From Nocardia xishanensis NBRC 101358 (lineage in GTDB: Bacteria > Actinomycetota > Actinomycetes > Mycobacteriales > Mycobacteriaceae), in assembly GCF_001613365.1 (NCBI RefSeq), contig NZ_BDCF01000040.1, positions 1 through 53,235 of the forward strand: 53,235 nt of DNA, written 5' to 3'. A program made the position numbers and the translations under genes. This document shows, piece after piece, positions 18,910-26,847 of this stretch. The stretch's first letter is position 1. Every line of letters starts with the position of its first letter. The notes under the pieces were generated by a model, which saw only the letters and a program-made list of their open reading frames with translations, did no database searches and was not told the origin of the DNA.

Positions 18910-19568
18910 CAGAGGGCAACCAGGGCGATTCGGCACAGGAGCCGATCACCTTCGTCGACAAGCGCAAGGTCGATCCGGCCAGCGGTGAGGTTCGGGAACC
19001 GGTCGCGGACACCGCGGCCGGGCCCGGCCCCGAGGGCGGGAACGGTGCCGAAGGCAACGGCGTGATGACTCCCGAGGGAGCCGAAGCGCTGGCCGACGCG
19101 ATCAGCGTCGAGCTCGCCGAGCGCACCGCCGACCTCCAGCGGCTGACCGCGGAGTACGCCAACTACCGGCGCCGCGTCGAGCGCGATCGCAAGACCGCCA
19201 TCGACGGCGCCAAGGCGGCCGTGGTCACCGAACTGCTCGGCGTGCTTGACGATCTGGATCGCGCGAGGACCCACGGCGACCTCGAGTCCGGACCGCTGAA
19301 GTCGGTGGCGGACAAGCTGGTCGACGCGCTGCGCAAGCAAGGTCTCGAGGAGTTCGGCGCGGAGGGCGAGCCCTTCGACCCGACCCTGCACGAGGCCGTG
19401 CAGCACGAGGGTTCCGGCGCGGATCCGGTGCTCGGTGTCGTCATGCGCAAGGGCTATCGGTTCGGCGACCGGGTGCTTCGGCACGCGCTCGTCGGGGTAA
19501 CCGATGGCGTGGCCGATCTGGCCGAGAACGAGGCATCGGACGTAGATGCCAATGCCGACGACAATTGA
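18906..19568 (+). CDS. grpE: Nucleotide exchange factor GrpE
   Basis: A 220-residue GrpE. An acidic, Gly-rich disordered N-terminus (about 60 residues) is followed by the long coiled-coil helix around ELAERTADLQRLTAEYANYRR and the C-terminal beta domain with the family signature VVMRKGYRFGDRVLRHALVGV. It releases ADP from DnaK. The GTG start overlaps the dnaK stop (GTGA), so translation is coupled. The gap to dnaJ1 is about 100 bases. Confidence 0.96.
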
Positions 19569-19670
19569 CCCCGCTACGCGAGCGACGGCCCACGAGGCGG
19601 TAGCGAAGCGTGGCCACGTAGGGGAACGTGAGCGCGGCAAGTCCAACACAGCGGGAGGAGGAGATACTCG

Positions 19671-20828
19671 GTGAGCCAACGGGAGTGGATCGAAAAGGAC
19701 TTCTACAAGGAGCTGGGTATCTCCTCCAGCGCCTCGCAGGACGAGGTCAAGAAGGCCTATCGCAAGCTCGCCCGCGACCTGCATCCGGACGCCAATCCGG
19801 GTGACACCAAGGCCGAGGAGCGCTTCAAGGCCGTCAGCGAGGCGCATGCCGTGCTGTCGGATCCGGCCAAGCGCAAGGAGTACGACGAAACGCGAAAGCT
19901 CTTCGCGGGCGGCGGTTATCCGCGTGGCGGGTTCACCCCCGGCGGCGGTGGCGGCTTCTCGCAGGAATTCAACATCGGCGACATCTTCGGTGGCGCCGCC
20001 ACGGGCGACGGCGGGCTCGGCGACCTGCTCGGCGGCTTGTTCAACCGGGGTGGCGCTCGGACAACGAGCCGCCCGCGGCGCGGCGCCGATGTAGAGACCG
20101 AGACGACGCTCGGCTTCCGCGAGGCCGCGCAGGGTGTCACCGTTCCGCTGCGGATGACCAGTCCGTCGCCGTGTACCACGTGTCACGGCAGCGGCGCGAA
20201 GCCGGGGACCAGTCCCCGAGTCTGCCCCAACTGCAACGGAAGCGGGGTGGTCAGCCGCAACCAGGGCGCGTTCGGATTCAGCGAACCGTGCGACGAGTGC
20301 CGTGGTTCCGGCTCGATCATCGACGACCCGTGCGTCGACTGCCACGGCAGCGGCATCCAGAACCGCACCCGCACCATCACGGTGCGGATTCCGCCCGGCG
20401 TCAGCGACGGTCAGCGGATCCGGTTGGCCGGACAGGGCGAGGCGGGACTGCGTGGTGCGCCTTCGGGCGACCTGTTCGTCACCGTGCACGTAAGCCAGGA
20501 CAAGGTCTTCGGCCGCAACGGCGACGACCTGACCCTGGTGCTGCCGGTCAGTTACGCTGAGTTGGTGCTCGGCACAACGGTCTCCGTGCCGACGTTGGAA
20601 GGGCGCGTCGGCGTCAAGGTGCCGCCGGGAACCGCCGACGGGCGGATCCTGCGGGTGCGTGGCCGCGGCGTCCCCAAGCGCGGCGGCGGCGCCGGTGACC
20701 TGCTGGTCACCGTCAAGGTCGCGGTGCCACAGAAATTGGACAGCGATGCCGTCGACGCGCTCGAGCGCTACCAGAAGGCGGAGCGGTCCAGCGGATTCGA
20801 TCCTCGTGCTGGATGGGCAGGTGCGTGA
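19671..20828 (+). CDS. dnaJ1: Chaperone DnaJ (Hsp40), DnaJ1 type
   Basis: A 385-residue type I Hsp40. The J domain carries HPD at residues 38-40. A Gly/Phe-rich region (about 80-125) with GGGYPRGGF and GGGGGF follows. The zinc-finger domain has four CxxCxGxG modules (CTTCHGSG, CPNCNGSG, CDECRGSG, CVDCHGSG) from about residue 168, then the client-binding C-terminal domains with GQGEAGLRG and VRGRGVPKRGG. The GTG start has a strong GGGAGGAGG site upstream. The stop overlaps the hspR ATG by one base. Other DnaJ copies are usual in actinobacteria, hence dnaJ1 by operon context. Confidence 0.96.
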   Translation: MSQREWIEKDFYKELGISSSASQDEVKKAYRKLARDLHPDANPGDTKAEERFKAVSEAHAVLSDPAKRKEYDETRKLFAGGGYPRGGFTPGGGGGFSQEFNIGDIFGGAATGDGGLGDLLGGLFNRGGARTTSRPRRGADVETETTLGFREAAQGVTVPLRMTSPSPCTTCHGSGAKPGTSPRVCPNCNGSGVVSRNQGAFGFSEPCDECRGSGSIIDDPCVDCHGSGIQNRTRTITVRIPPGVSDGQRIRLAGQGEAGLRGAPSGDLFVTVHVSQDKVFGRNGDDLTLVLPVSYAELVLGTTVSVPTLEGRVGVKVPPGTADGRILRVRGRGVPKRGGGAGDLLVTVKVAVPQKLDSDAVDALERYQKAERSSGFDPRAGWAGA

Positions 20829-21226
20829 TGTCCACTGATCCGAAGAAGGCGTCCGGTGCGTCGCGAGCCGAGTTCTTCATGATCTCGGTGGCGGCCCAGC
20901 TGGCCGGCATGCATGCGCAGACCCTGCGCACCTATGACCGGCTCGGACTGGTAACGCCGCAACGCACTTCGGGCGGCGGACGACGTTATTCGGCGCGGGA
21001 CGTCGAGCTGCTGCGCGAGGTGCAGCGGCTGTCCCAGGACGAGGGCGTGAACCTGGCGGGCATCAAACGCATCATCGAACTCACCAATCAGGTCGAGGAA
21101 TTGCGGGAACAGCTCGCCGAGACACGCGCGGAGGTGGAGCGGCTCCGGGCGGGTTATCGACCGGATCTCACTCCGCCGCAACGCAGTACGGCGTTGGTGG
21201 TGTGGAAGCCACGCAATCAGCGCTGA
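20828..21226 (+). CDS. hspR: Heat-shock repressor HspR (MerR family)
   Basis: A 132-residue MerR-family regulator. The winged-helix DNA-binding part includes FFMISVAAQLAGMHAQTLR and YDRLGLVTPQRTSGGGRRYS, followed by a coiled coil (QVEELREQLAETRAEVERLR) and a tail ending WKPRNQR. HspR represses the dnaK operon and clpB by binding HAIR repeats, with DnaK as co-repressor. Two HAIR dyads are seen in this window, before dnaK and clpB, so autoregulation is expected. Start ATG 20828 overlaps the dnaJ1 stop (TGATG). It ends the operon and is followed by a strong terminator. Confidence 0.96.
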   Translation: MSTDPKKASGASRAEFFMISVAAQLAGMHAQTLRTYDRLGLVTPQRTSGGGRRYSARDVELLREVQRLSQDEGVNLAGIKRIIELTNQVEELREQLAETRAEVERLRAGYRPDLTPPQRSTALVVWKPRNQR

Positions 21227-21241
21227 GGCGAGAAGAATTCG

Positions 21242-21289
21242 GGCCTCGCCGCCGACTCGTTTACGGGTCCGCGGCGAGGCCTTTTCTTA
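21242..21289 (+). terminator. Rho-independent terminator of the dnaK operon
   Basis: GGCCTCGCCGC (21242-21252) pairs perfectly with GCGGCGAGGCC (21271-21281) and is followed by TTTTCTTATT. It lies 15 bases past hspR and is one of the few hairpins here with a real T-tract. Confidence 0.9.
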
Positions 21290-21781
21290 TTCGGTTCGAA
21301 AAGCCGAGGCGGGCGGTGTTACCGGCGAGTTGGAGTTTGCTGTGCGGCCACCCGAGTTTGCTGGGACGCAGTGCATTCCGCGTGTCGTCTTGTGACGTAT
21401 CCAGAACCGACCGGTCTACTCTTCTCGGCCGTGTCAGATGCGAGAAGATTGCCCCGCAGCAACTCTCGGCTCTGACCAGGGTGTTGCCACGAGATCGCTC
21501 CTCTCGGGTCAACTGGACGAGTCTTGCAAACCGGAGCGCGCGAATTCGGTGAGCGTACGACCGAATCCACCGCTCCAATACGGTCTTTCGGTCTGTTATA
21601 TGCGTGTTTTTCGCTTCCGTTTCTTGTTTCCGCCGAATTGCATGCGTGATGTTTAATCTTTGCGTTCCGTTGCTGGCAAACCTCGCCTACACTCCTTGGC
21701 ATCGGCTGCTGTCGAGTGTCCCGCAGCACTTCACTCGCCGGCGCGCTCTGCGTTCTAGTGCGAAATGGGGTTGTGACACAA
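21290..21781. other. Intergenic region between hspR and the globin gene
   Basis: About 490 bases without a supported gene, visibly richer in A/T than the flanks around 21590-21670. TACACT at 21688-21693 is a possible -10 box for the globin-reductase gene, with a weak TTCCGT 17 bases upstream. No known NO-responsive operator was recognised. Confidence 0.4.
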
Positions 21782-22951
21782 ATGGATTCGCGGACTGTCG
21801 CTTTGATCAGAACAACGTTCAAGGCGGTTGCTGCGGAAGACGGTGGGCCGGAAAGGCTCTCCAGGTCGTTCTACGCGATCCTGTTCACGGACTACCCGCA
21901 AGTCCGTGATTTCTTCCCCGCTGCGATGGATTCACAGCGCGACCGCCTCCTCAAGGCTATCGGCTACGCCTTGGATCGGCTCGAGGAGCCCGACAAGTTG
22001 TTGCCGTTCCTCGCCCAGCTCGGCCGCGACCACCGCAAATACGGTGTGCAGGCCGAACACTACGCCGCGGTGGCCACCTCGCTGAAGACCGCGATGCGCC
22101 GCTTCGCGGGCACCGAGATGTGGACCGACGAGGTCGAGAAGGCATGGGACGAAGGGTTGGCCGTCATCGGCGACACGATGATGGGCGCCGCCGAGAAGGA
22201 GGCCACGCCCGCCGTCTGGTCCGGCCGGGTGGTGGAGACCCGGCTCGTCCTGCGCAACCTGGCGATCGTGCGATTACAACTGGACCAGCCGATGCAGTAC
22301 GCCGCCGGTCAATACATGAGCGTGCAGATTCCCTCGCGGCCGAGGATGTGGCGTTATCTCTCGCCCGCCGTGCCCGCGAATGCCAACGGCGAGATCGAAT
22401 TCCACGTCCGCGGGGTACTGGGGGGCTGGGTCAGCCCCGCCATCGTCGGACAGACGCAGGTGGGTGACCAGTGGCTGATCGGCTCGCCGCTCGGCGGACT
22501 CGGCGTGCCACGCAACACCAAGCGCAAGATGCTCATGGTGGGGTGCGGCACCGGAATCGCGCCGCTGCGAGCCCAGCTCATGCAGATGGCGTTGCGGCGA
22601 ACCAATCCGAGGGTGCACCTGTTCGTCGGCGGGCATCACCCGTGCGATCTCTACGATCTGGAGACGCTGAGCAAGCTGGCCATGGCCAACCGCTGGCTGA
22701 CCGTGACGCCCGTCAGCGAGAGCGACGAAAACCCTTGGTGGTACTACGAATCCGGGGAGGTCGAGCGCATATGGCCGGGCCTGGAGCCGCGCATGACCGG
22801 CCAGATCGGCAAGGTCGTCGCCAGCTACGGCTCGTGGACCGATCGTGACGTGCAGATCGTCGGCTCGCCCTCGATGGTGCAGACCACCAAGTTCCGCTTG
22901 ATGGCGGCCGGCACCCAGGCCAAGAGCATCCGCCACGATCCGCTGTTCTGA
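21782..22951 (+). CDS. Flavohemoglobin-like globin-reductase (type II FHb-like)
   Basis: A 389-residue fusion. The N-terminal globin domain (about 1-140) has a helix-B tyrosine in RSFYAILF and a proximal histidine in GRDHRKYGV. The FAD domain has AGQYMSVQI and RYLSPAVP, and the NAD domain GCGTGIAPLRAQ plus the terminal IVGSPSMV. It would move electrons from NAD(P)H through FAD to heme. The nearest remembered homologue is M. tuberculosis Rv0385 (MtbFHb), a type II flavohemoglobin reported to lack normal NO dioxygenase activity. ATG 21782 is chosen because its first residues (DSRTVALIR) align with those of the paralogue at 25031; GTG 21773 is possible. It converges with the reductase at 23052. 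Confidence 0.85.
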   Translation: MDSRTVALIRTTFKAVAAEDGGPERLSRSFYAILFTDYPQVRDFFPAAMDSQRDRLLKAIGYALDRLEEPDKLLPFLAQLGRDHRKYGVQAEHYAAVATSLKTAMRRFAGTEMWTDEVEKAWDEGLAVIGDTMMGAAEKEATPAVWSGRVVETRLVLRNLAIVRLQLDQPMQYAAGQYMSVQIPSRPRMWRYLSPAVPANANGEIEFHVRGVLGGWVSPAIVGQTQVGDQWLIGSPLGGLGVPRNTKRKMLMVGCGTGIAPLRAQLMQMALRRTNPRVHLFVGGHHPCDLYDLETLSKLAMANRWLTVTPVSESDENPWWYYESGEVERIWPGLEPRMTGQIGKVVASYGSWTDRDVQIVGSPSMVQTTKFRLMAAGTQAKSIRHDPLF

Positions 22952-22965
22952 GCGGACGCCCTCGT

Positions 22966-23044
22966 CGTTCCGGCGAAGGCCGGGATCCAAGCGGGTGACT
23001 ACTATCCGCGAGTCTGCGACTGGATCCCTGCCTTCGCCGGAACG
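22966..23044. repeat. 24-bp inverted repeat between convergent globin and reductase genes
   Basis: Arms 22966-22989 (starting CGTTCCGGCGAAGG) and 23021-23044 (starting TGGATCCCTGCC) are reverse complements with one mismatch, separated by 31 bases. The convergent setting suits a bidirectional terminator. The arm sequence resembles the family of dispersed palindromes seen in many high-GC genomes. Confidence 0.8.
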
Positions 23045-23051
23045 ATGACGG

Positions 23052-23828
23052 TCAAAGTCCTTCGTACTGAATGCGTTCGGCGGGCGTGCCGGTCTCGACG
23101 AGCCGATCCAGCGTGGCGCGCGTCATCGCGGGCGAGCCGCAGACGAGCACCTGGTGATTGTCGAACGCGCCGTGCGAGCCGATGACATCGGCGAGGGTGC
23201 CTTGCAGCAGTTCGTCGGCGGAGAATCCGATGTCGACGCGAGTGTGCTCGTACCACTCGTCTGCCCAGTTCGGATCGTCCAGGTTCTCCACCACCGGCAC
23301 CACGGTGAGCCAGTCCAGCTCCCCGGCGAGCAGCACGAGCATGTCGGAGGCGTAGAGGTCGCGGGGGGAGCGGCCGCCGACGAACAGGTAGGTGCGCGGC
23401 GGCTCCGGCACCCTGGCCAGCTCCAGGATCTGCGCGCGCATCGGCGCGAGACCGGTGCCGCCCGCGATCATCACGACCTCGTCGCCCGCCGGATCGACGG
23501 TGAACGCGCCCTGCGGCGCGGCGATACGCCACTCGTCGCCCTGCTGGGTGTCGGCGACCAACGAGCCGCTGAGCCAGCCGCCCGGCACGGTGCGCACGTG
23601 GAATTCCAGCTTGCCGTCCAGCGAAGGCGGTAGCGCGGGCGAGAGCCTGCGGCGCACGCCGGGCTGCTGCGGCACCCTGACCTCGACGGACTGACCGGCG
23701 ACGAACGGCACGAACTCGCCGATCAGGCGGATCACCGCCACGTCGTGGCGCAAACGGTGGTGGCCGACGACGGTCGACGTCCACTCCTGTTGCGCGACTC
23801 CGTTGCCGAGCGCGCCCGGCTCCGTCAT
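23052..23828 (-). CDS. Stand-alone FAD/NAD reductase paralogous to the globin-reductases
   Basis: A 258-residue ferredoxin-NADP reductase-like protein without a globin domain. It has VAGQSVEVRV and RRLSPALPP for FAD binding, the NAD motif GGTGLAPMRAQI, and VLVCGSPAMTRATLDRLVE at the C-terminus. The paralogy to both neighbouring fusions extends over the whole reductase half, including the HVRTVPGGWLSGSLV block. It could reduce a separate globin or monooxygenase component. ATG 23828 has GAGGAG at good spacing. It lies 45 bases downstream of the second globin-reductase on the same strand, so the two probably form an operon. Confidence 0.82.
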   Translation of the reverse strand: MTEPGALGNGVAQQEWTSTVVGHHRLRHDVAVIRLIGEFVPFVAGQSVEVRVPQQPGVRRRLSPALPPSLDGKLEFHVRTVPGGWLSGSLVADTQQGDEWRIAAPQGAFTVDPAGDEVVMIAGGTGLAPMRAQILELARVPEPPRTYLFVGGRSPRDLYASDMLVLLAGELDWLTVVPVVENLDDPNWADEWYEHTRVDIGFSADELLQGTLADVIGSHGAFDNHQVLVCGSPAMTRATLDRLVETGTPAERIQYEGL

Positions 23829-23873
23829 GTGAACTCCTCTGCTGTTGTGGGTGCCGCGGCGCGGCGCGGTGGA

Positions 23874-25031
23874 TCAGACGGGATCGCAGCTGATGACGTG
23901 TTCCGGGGTGCCGACCGCGATGAGCGCCCTGCGGGTGTCGGCGATCATCCGCGCCGAGCCTGCGATCTGGATCTGGCGGTCGGCCCACGCGCCGAAGCTG
24001 GCCACCACCGCGCCCAGATTGCCGACCAGCGTGCGGTGCATGCCGTACGGTGCGTCGGCGGCCGGGTGCGGGTACCACCACGGATTGGTCTTCTGCTCGC
24101 AGACCGGCACTATGGTGAGCCACGGATTGCTCTGCGAGAGCTGCCACATGTTCTCCACGTCGTACAGGTCGCACGGGTAGCGGCCGCCGATGAAGAAGTG
24201 CACGCGCGGGTTGATGCCGCGCTGGCTCATCTCGATGAGCTGGGCGCGCAGCGGGGCGATGCCGGTGCCCGCGCCGATGAGCAGCACGTCGCGCCCGGTG
24301 TCGCGGTCGACGTGCAGTCCGCCGAGCGGGCCGCCGATCATCCAGCGATCGCCGACCTGCGTCTCGTTCACGATGGCCGGGCTCACCCAGCCGCCGCGGA
24401 TCTTGCGCACGTGGAATTCCATCTCGCCGTAGGGATTCGATGGAATCGCGGGCGAGAAGTAGCGCCACATCTTGGGCCGCTGCGGCACGGCGACCGGGAC
24501 GTACTGCCCGGCCTGATAGGGCACCGGGCTGTCGGACTGCAAGCGCACGATGGCCAGGTCTTCGAGCACCCTGCGGTGGCCGACCACCGTCGCCTCCCAG
24601 TACGGCTGGGACTTGTCGGAGTTCGCGCCGATCGCCATCGAAGCCGAAATCAAGATCATGATGTCGCGCCAGCCCTCCTCGAGCTGACGGTTCCATGCGG
24701 CGCCGTTGTAGACGCGGAACGCGGCGAGCAGCGCGCGGCCCGCTTGGTCGTAATGGGCGGCCTCGACGCCGTACTTCCGGTGGTCGCGCGCCAGCTGCTC
24801 GAGAAACCGTTGCGCGCGATCCCAGTCTTCCAGGTGGTCGAGCACGAACTGGATGGCCGTGGCCAACCGCTTCGGTTGCATGTCCATCGCGGGTGGGAAC
24901 AGCTCGCGCAGGCGTGGATTCTCCGCGAACAGATGACCATAAAACGCACTGATCAACCGCTCGGCTCCGCCGGGTGACTCGGTCACCGAACGGAAGTTGG
25001 CGCGGACCAGCGCTGCCGAACGCGCATCCAC
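23874..25031 (-). CDS. Flavohemoglobin-like globin-reductase (second copy)
   Basis: A 385-residue paralogue of the gene at 21782. The globin part has ISAFYGHLF and the proximal-histidine motif ARDHRKYGVEAAHY. The reductase part has AGQYVPVAV, RYFSPAIP and GAGTGIAPLRAQLIEM, followed by the conserved GGRYPCDLYD block shared with the first copy. GTG 25031 is chosen because AAAGGA lies nine bases upstream and because it aligns with the start of the paralogue; an ATG at 25067 would add 12 residues. It heads a two-gene unit with the globin-less reductase. Heme and flavin electron-transfer chemistry is inferred; NO dioxygenase, D-lactate oxidation or redox sensing cannot be told apart from sequence. 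Confidence 0.84.
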   Translation of the reverse strand: MDARSAALVRANFRSVTESPGGAERLISAFYGHLFAENPRLRELFPPAMDMQPKRLATAIQFVLDHLEDWDRAQRFLEQLARDHRKYGVEAAHYDQAGRALLAAFRVYNGAAWNRQLEEGWRDIMILISASMAIGANSDKSQPYWEATVVGHRRVLEDLAIVRLQSDSPVPYQAGQYVPVAVPQRPKMWRYFSPAIPSNPYGEMEFHVRKIRGGWVSPAIVNETQVGDRWMIGGPLGGLHVDRDTGRDVLLIGAGTGIAPLRAQLIEMSQRGINPRVHFFIGGRYPCDLYDVENMWQLSQSNPWLTIVPVCEQKTNPWWYPHPAADAPYGMHRTLVGNLGAVVASFGAWADRQIQIAGSARMIADTRRALIAVGTPEHVISCDPV

Positions 25032-25294
25032 GACGAGATTTCCTTTCTTCCCGCTATAGCTGCGCATCCGCTATCGACTGCTGCGCAGGGACATGCCCAT
25101 AACCGGCGGTCCTTCGCGGACAAGTATCCCCGAAAAGTCCGTGGTCGTGTGGGTATGCGCAGCATGCTCTCGACCGCTCCGAGTTATCCCTCGGCTAAGT
25201 CGGCAGCTCGGGATGTCGGCCCGGCCGGCTCGCGGCGCTCACGCGCCCGCTGCTGCCTCGCTGCGCTCGGCCCCATGGTTGGGCCACGACCAGG
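25032..25294. other. Intergenic region upstream of the second globin operon
   Basis: About 260 bases with no supported gene. Reading frames on either strand have no ribosome site and no recognisable product. No clear -35/-10 pair stands out. The exact tandem repeat begins at its far side. Confidence 0.4.
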
Positions 25295-25500
25295 ATAGCG
25301 GGGGCGGGTGAACCTGCCCATGGTGTGGTTCTCTGGATGGGTACCTGCAACGGGAGGACAGGGCTGCTCGTGCGCCGGCTACGCACAAGTTGACCGCATA
25401 GCGGGGGCGGGTGAACCTGCCCATGGTGTGGTTCTCTGGATGGGTACCTGCAACGGGAGGACAGGGCTGCTCGTGCGCCGGCTACGCACAAGTTGACCGC
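25295..25500. repeat. Exact 103-bp tandem duplication, two copies
   Basis: Bases 25295-25397 and 25398-25500 appear identical at every position, starting ATAGCGGGGGCGGGTGAACC and ending AAGTTGACCGC; the next two bases (AT) also match. Each unit contains the short dyad GGGCGGGT/ACCTGCCC and a KpnI-like GGTACC. 103 is not a multiple of three and no frame is preserved across copies, so it is not a coding repeat. Perfect identity implies recent origin or maintenance by recombination. It lies between a divergent globin operon and the end of an MDR gene. Confidence 0.93.
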
Positions 25501-25612
25501 ATCACCGGCGACCCGATGTCACGATGCCCCGGCAACGGTGGCGCGAACGGCGGGTGCGACTTGCTCGACGTAGTGGCGGTCCTGCTGCCTCGGATCGCCC
25601 TCGGTCGGCTGC

Positions 25613-26548
25613 TCAGATGGCCAGTACGGTCTTGCCGCGCGCGCCTGCGGCGCCGAGGACGGCGGGCGCCTCCTCCAGCGGGACGGTCGCGTCGATCGGT
25701 ACCACCACGTCGCCAGCAGCGACGCGGGCCAGCAGGCGGGCCAGTTCCGGCGCGCGACCCTTGGACTCGAAGTTGCCGCCGCGCAGGCCGCGCTCGCGCA
25801 GCGCGGCCTCGTCGGCCGAGAAGACGATGGAGTACACCGCGCCGCCCTCGCGCACGAGTTCGGTCAGCGGCGCGAGCGCCTCGGGCGGGCTGACCAGGTC
25901 GAAGAGCACGTCGACGCCGCCGGGATTGGTGAAGCGCACCGAGTCGGCGACGGGCGCCTGGCTGTAGTCCACCGTCTCGGCCGCGCCGAGCCTGGTCATC
26001 CGATCGGCGGTATCGCCGCGCGCGGTCGCGATGACGTGCGCGCCCGCGATATTGGCCAGCTGCACCAGAAAGGAGCCGACACCGCCCGTGGCGCCGACGA
26101 TCAGCACCGTCTGGCCGGGCCGGATCTGGGCCGCGTCGACCAGGTCCTGCGCGGTGACGCCCGCGGTCGGCAGAGCGGCGGCGGCCAGGTTGGTGATCGA
26201 TTCCGGGATCGCGACCAGCGTCGCGTCCTGCGGTAGCACCGAGTATTCGGCGAAACTGCCGTGGCCCGCGGGTGGGACGAGGAACTTGCCGACGACGCGG
26301 TCGCCGACCGCGAACTTCGTCACGCCGGGGCCGACCGCCGCGACGCTGCCCGCGCCGTCCACCCCGAGGATCGCCGGAAAGTCGTGCGGCAGTTTGCCTT
26401 CCAGGATGCCCTTGGCCATCTTCAGGTCGAAGGGATTGACGCCCGCGGCGTCGAGTTGCACCTTGACCGCCTGCGCGCCGGGCTCGGGCACCGGCATCTC
26501 GGCCAGCTCGACGGGATCTCCGAACTTCCGTACCACGATCGCGCGCAT
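25613..26548 (-). CDS. NADP-dependent quinone oxidoreductase-like MDR protein
   Basis: A 311-residue zinc-free medium-chain reductase/dehydrogenase. The GroES-like N-terminus has DAAGVNPFDLKMAKG and LGVDGAGSV, and the Rossmann motif is IVGATGGVGSFLVQLA. No catalytic zinc ligands are seen, as in quinone oxidoreductases and crotonyl/enoyl reductase-like members. It probably reduces a small quinone or enone with NADPH. ATG 26548 has CGGAGGAG upstream. Its promoter region contains the palindrome TGATGCATCA and a nearby AACC/GGTT dyad, suggesting local repression by an unidentified regulator. It is divergent from clpB. Confidence 0.83.
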   Translation of the reverse strand: MRAIVVRKFGDPVELAEMPVPEPGAQAVKVQLDAAGVNPFDLKMAKGILEGKLPHDFPAILGVDGAGSVAAVGPGVTKFAVGDRVVGKFLVPPAGHGSFAEYSVLPQDATLVAIPESITNLAAAALPTAGVTAQDLVDAAQIRPGQTVLIVGATGGVGSFLVQLANIAGAHVIATARGDTADRMTRLGAAETVDYSQAPVADSVRFTNPGGVDVLFDLVSPPEALAPLTELVREGGAVYSIVFSADEAALRERGLRGGNFESKGRAPELARLLARVAAGDVVVPIDATVPLEEAPAVLGAAGARGKTVLAI

Positions 26549-26577
26549 CGGTTCCGCTCCTCCGTTCGGCTGAATGG

Positions 26578-26609
26578 TGATGCATCAACTAACCGTTTTG
26601 GTGCTCGTA
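26578..26609. promoter_or_regulatory. Palindromic operator candidates before the quinone oxidoreductase gene
   Basis: TGATGCATCA (26578-26587) is a perfect 10-base palindrome, 30 bases from the reductase ATG. It is followed by CTAACCGTTTTGGTG (26589-26603), whose AACC/GGT halves give an imperfect dyad of TetR-like type. Binding factor unknown. Confidence 0.35.
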
Positions 26610-26728
26610 TGCATCCCTACACCACCGGCGCTGCGATTCACCGCATTCGCCGGTGGCGCGGCGTAGCGTTGAGTCGCCGAATGAGTCGCCGAATCGGCCG
26701 GGTGGCGGGTTGCCGAAAAATTTTTAAA

Positions 26729-26749
26729 CTTGAGCGGAACAGACTCAAC
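26729..26749. promoter_or_regulatory. HAIR operator (HspR-binding) before clpB
   Basis: CTTGAGC-N7-ACTCAAC matches the HspR consensus CTTGAGT-N7-ACTCAAG at all but the last base of each arm. An A/T-rich stretch (26716-26728) precedes it. The clpB start is about 100 bases downstream. Confidence 0.88.
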
Positions 26750-26847
26750 CTCTCCCACGTTGAGACCGATAGGAACAGCACGAGCTCGCGCGTCGACACG
26801 CGCGGAAGGGCACTCGACGCTGGGAAATCGAAGTAGGAAGGTGACTT

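Noticed and set aside
25239..25424. Minus-strand peptide starting MGRFTRPRYAVNLCVAG across the 103-bp repeat, resembling actinobacterial cysteine leader peptides
   Set aside because: The frame exists only at the junction of the two repeat copies, the ATG lacks a good ribosome site and no sulfur gene lies downstream.
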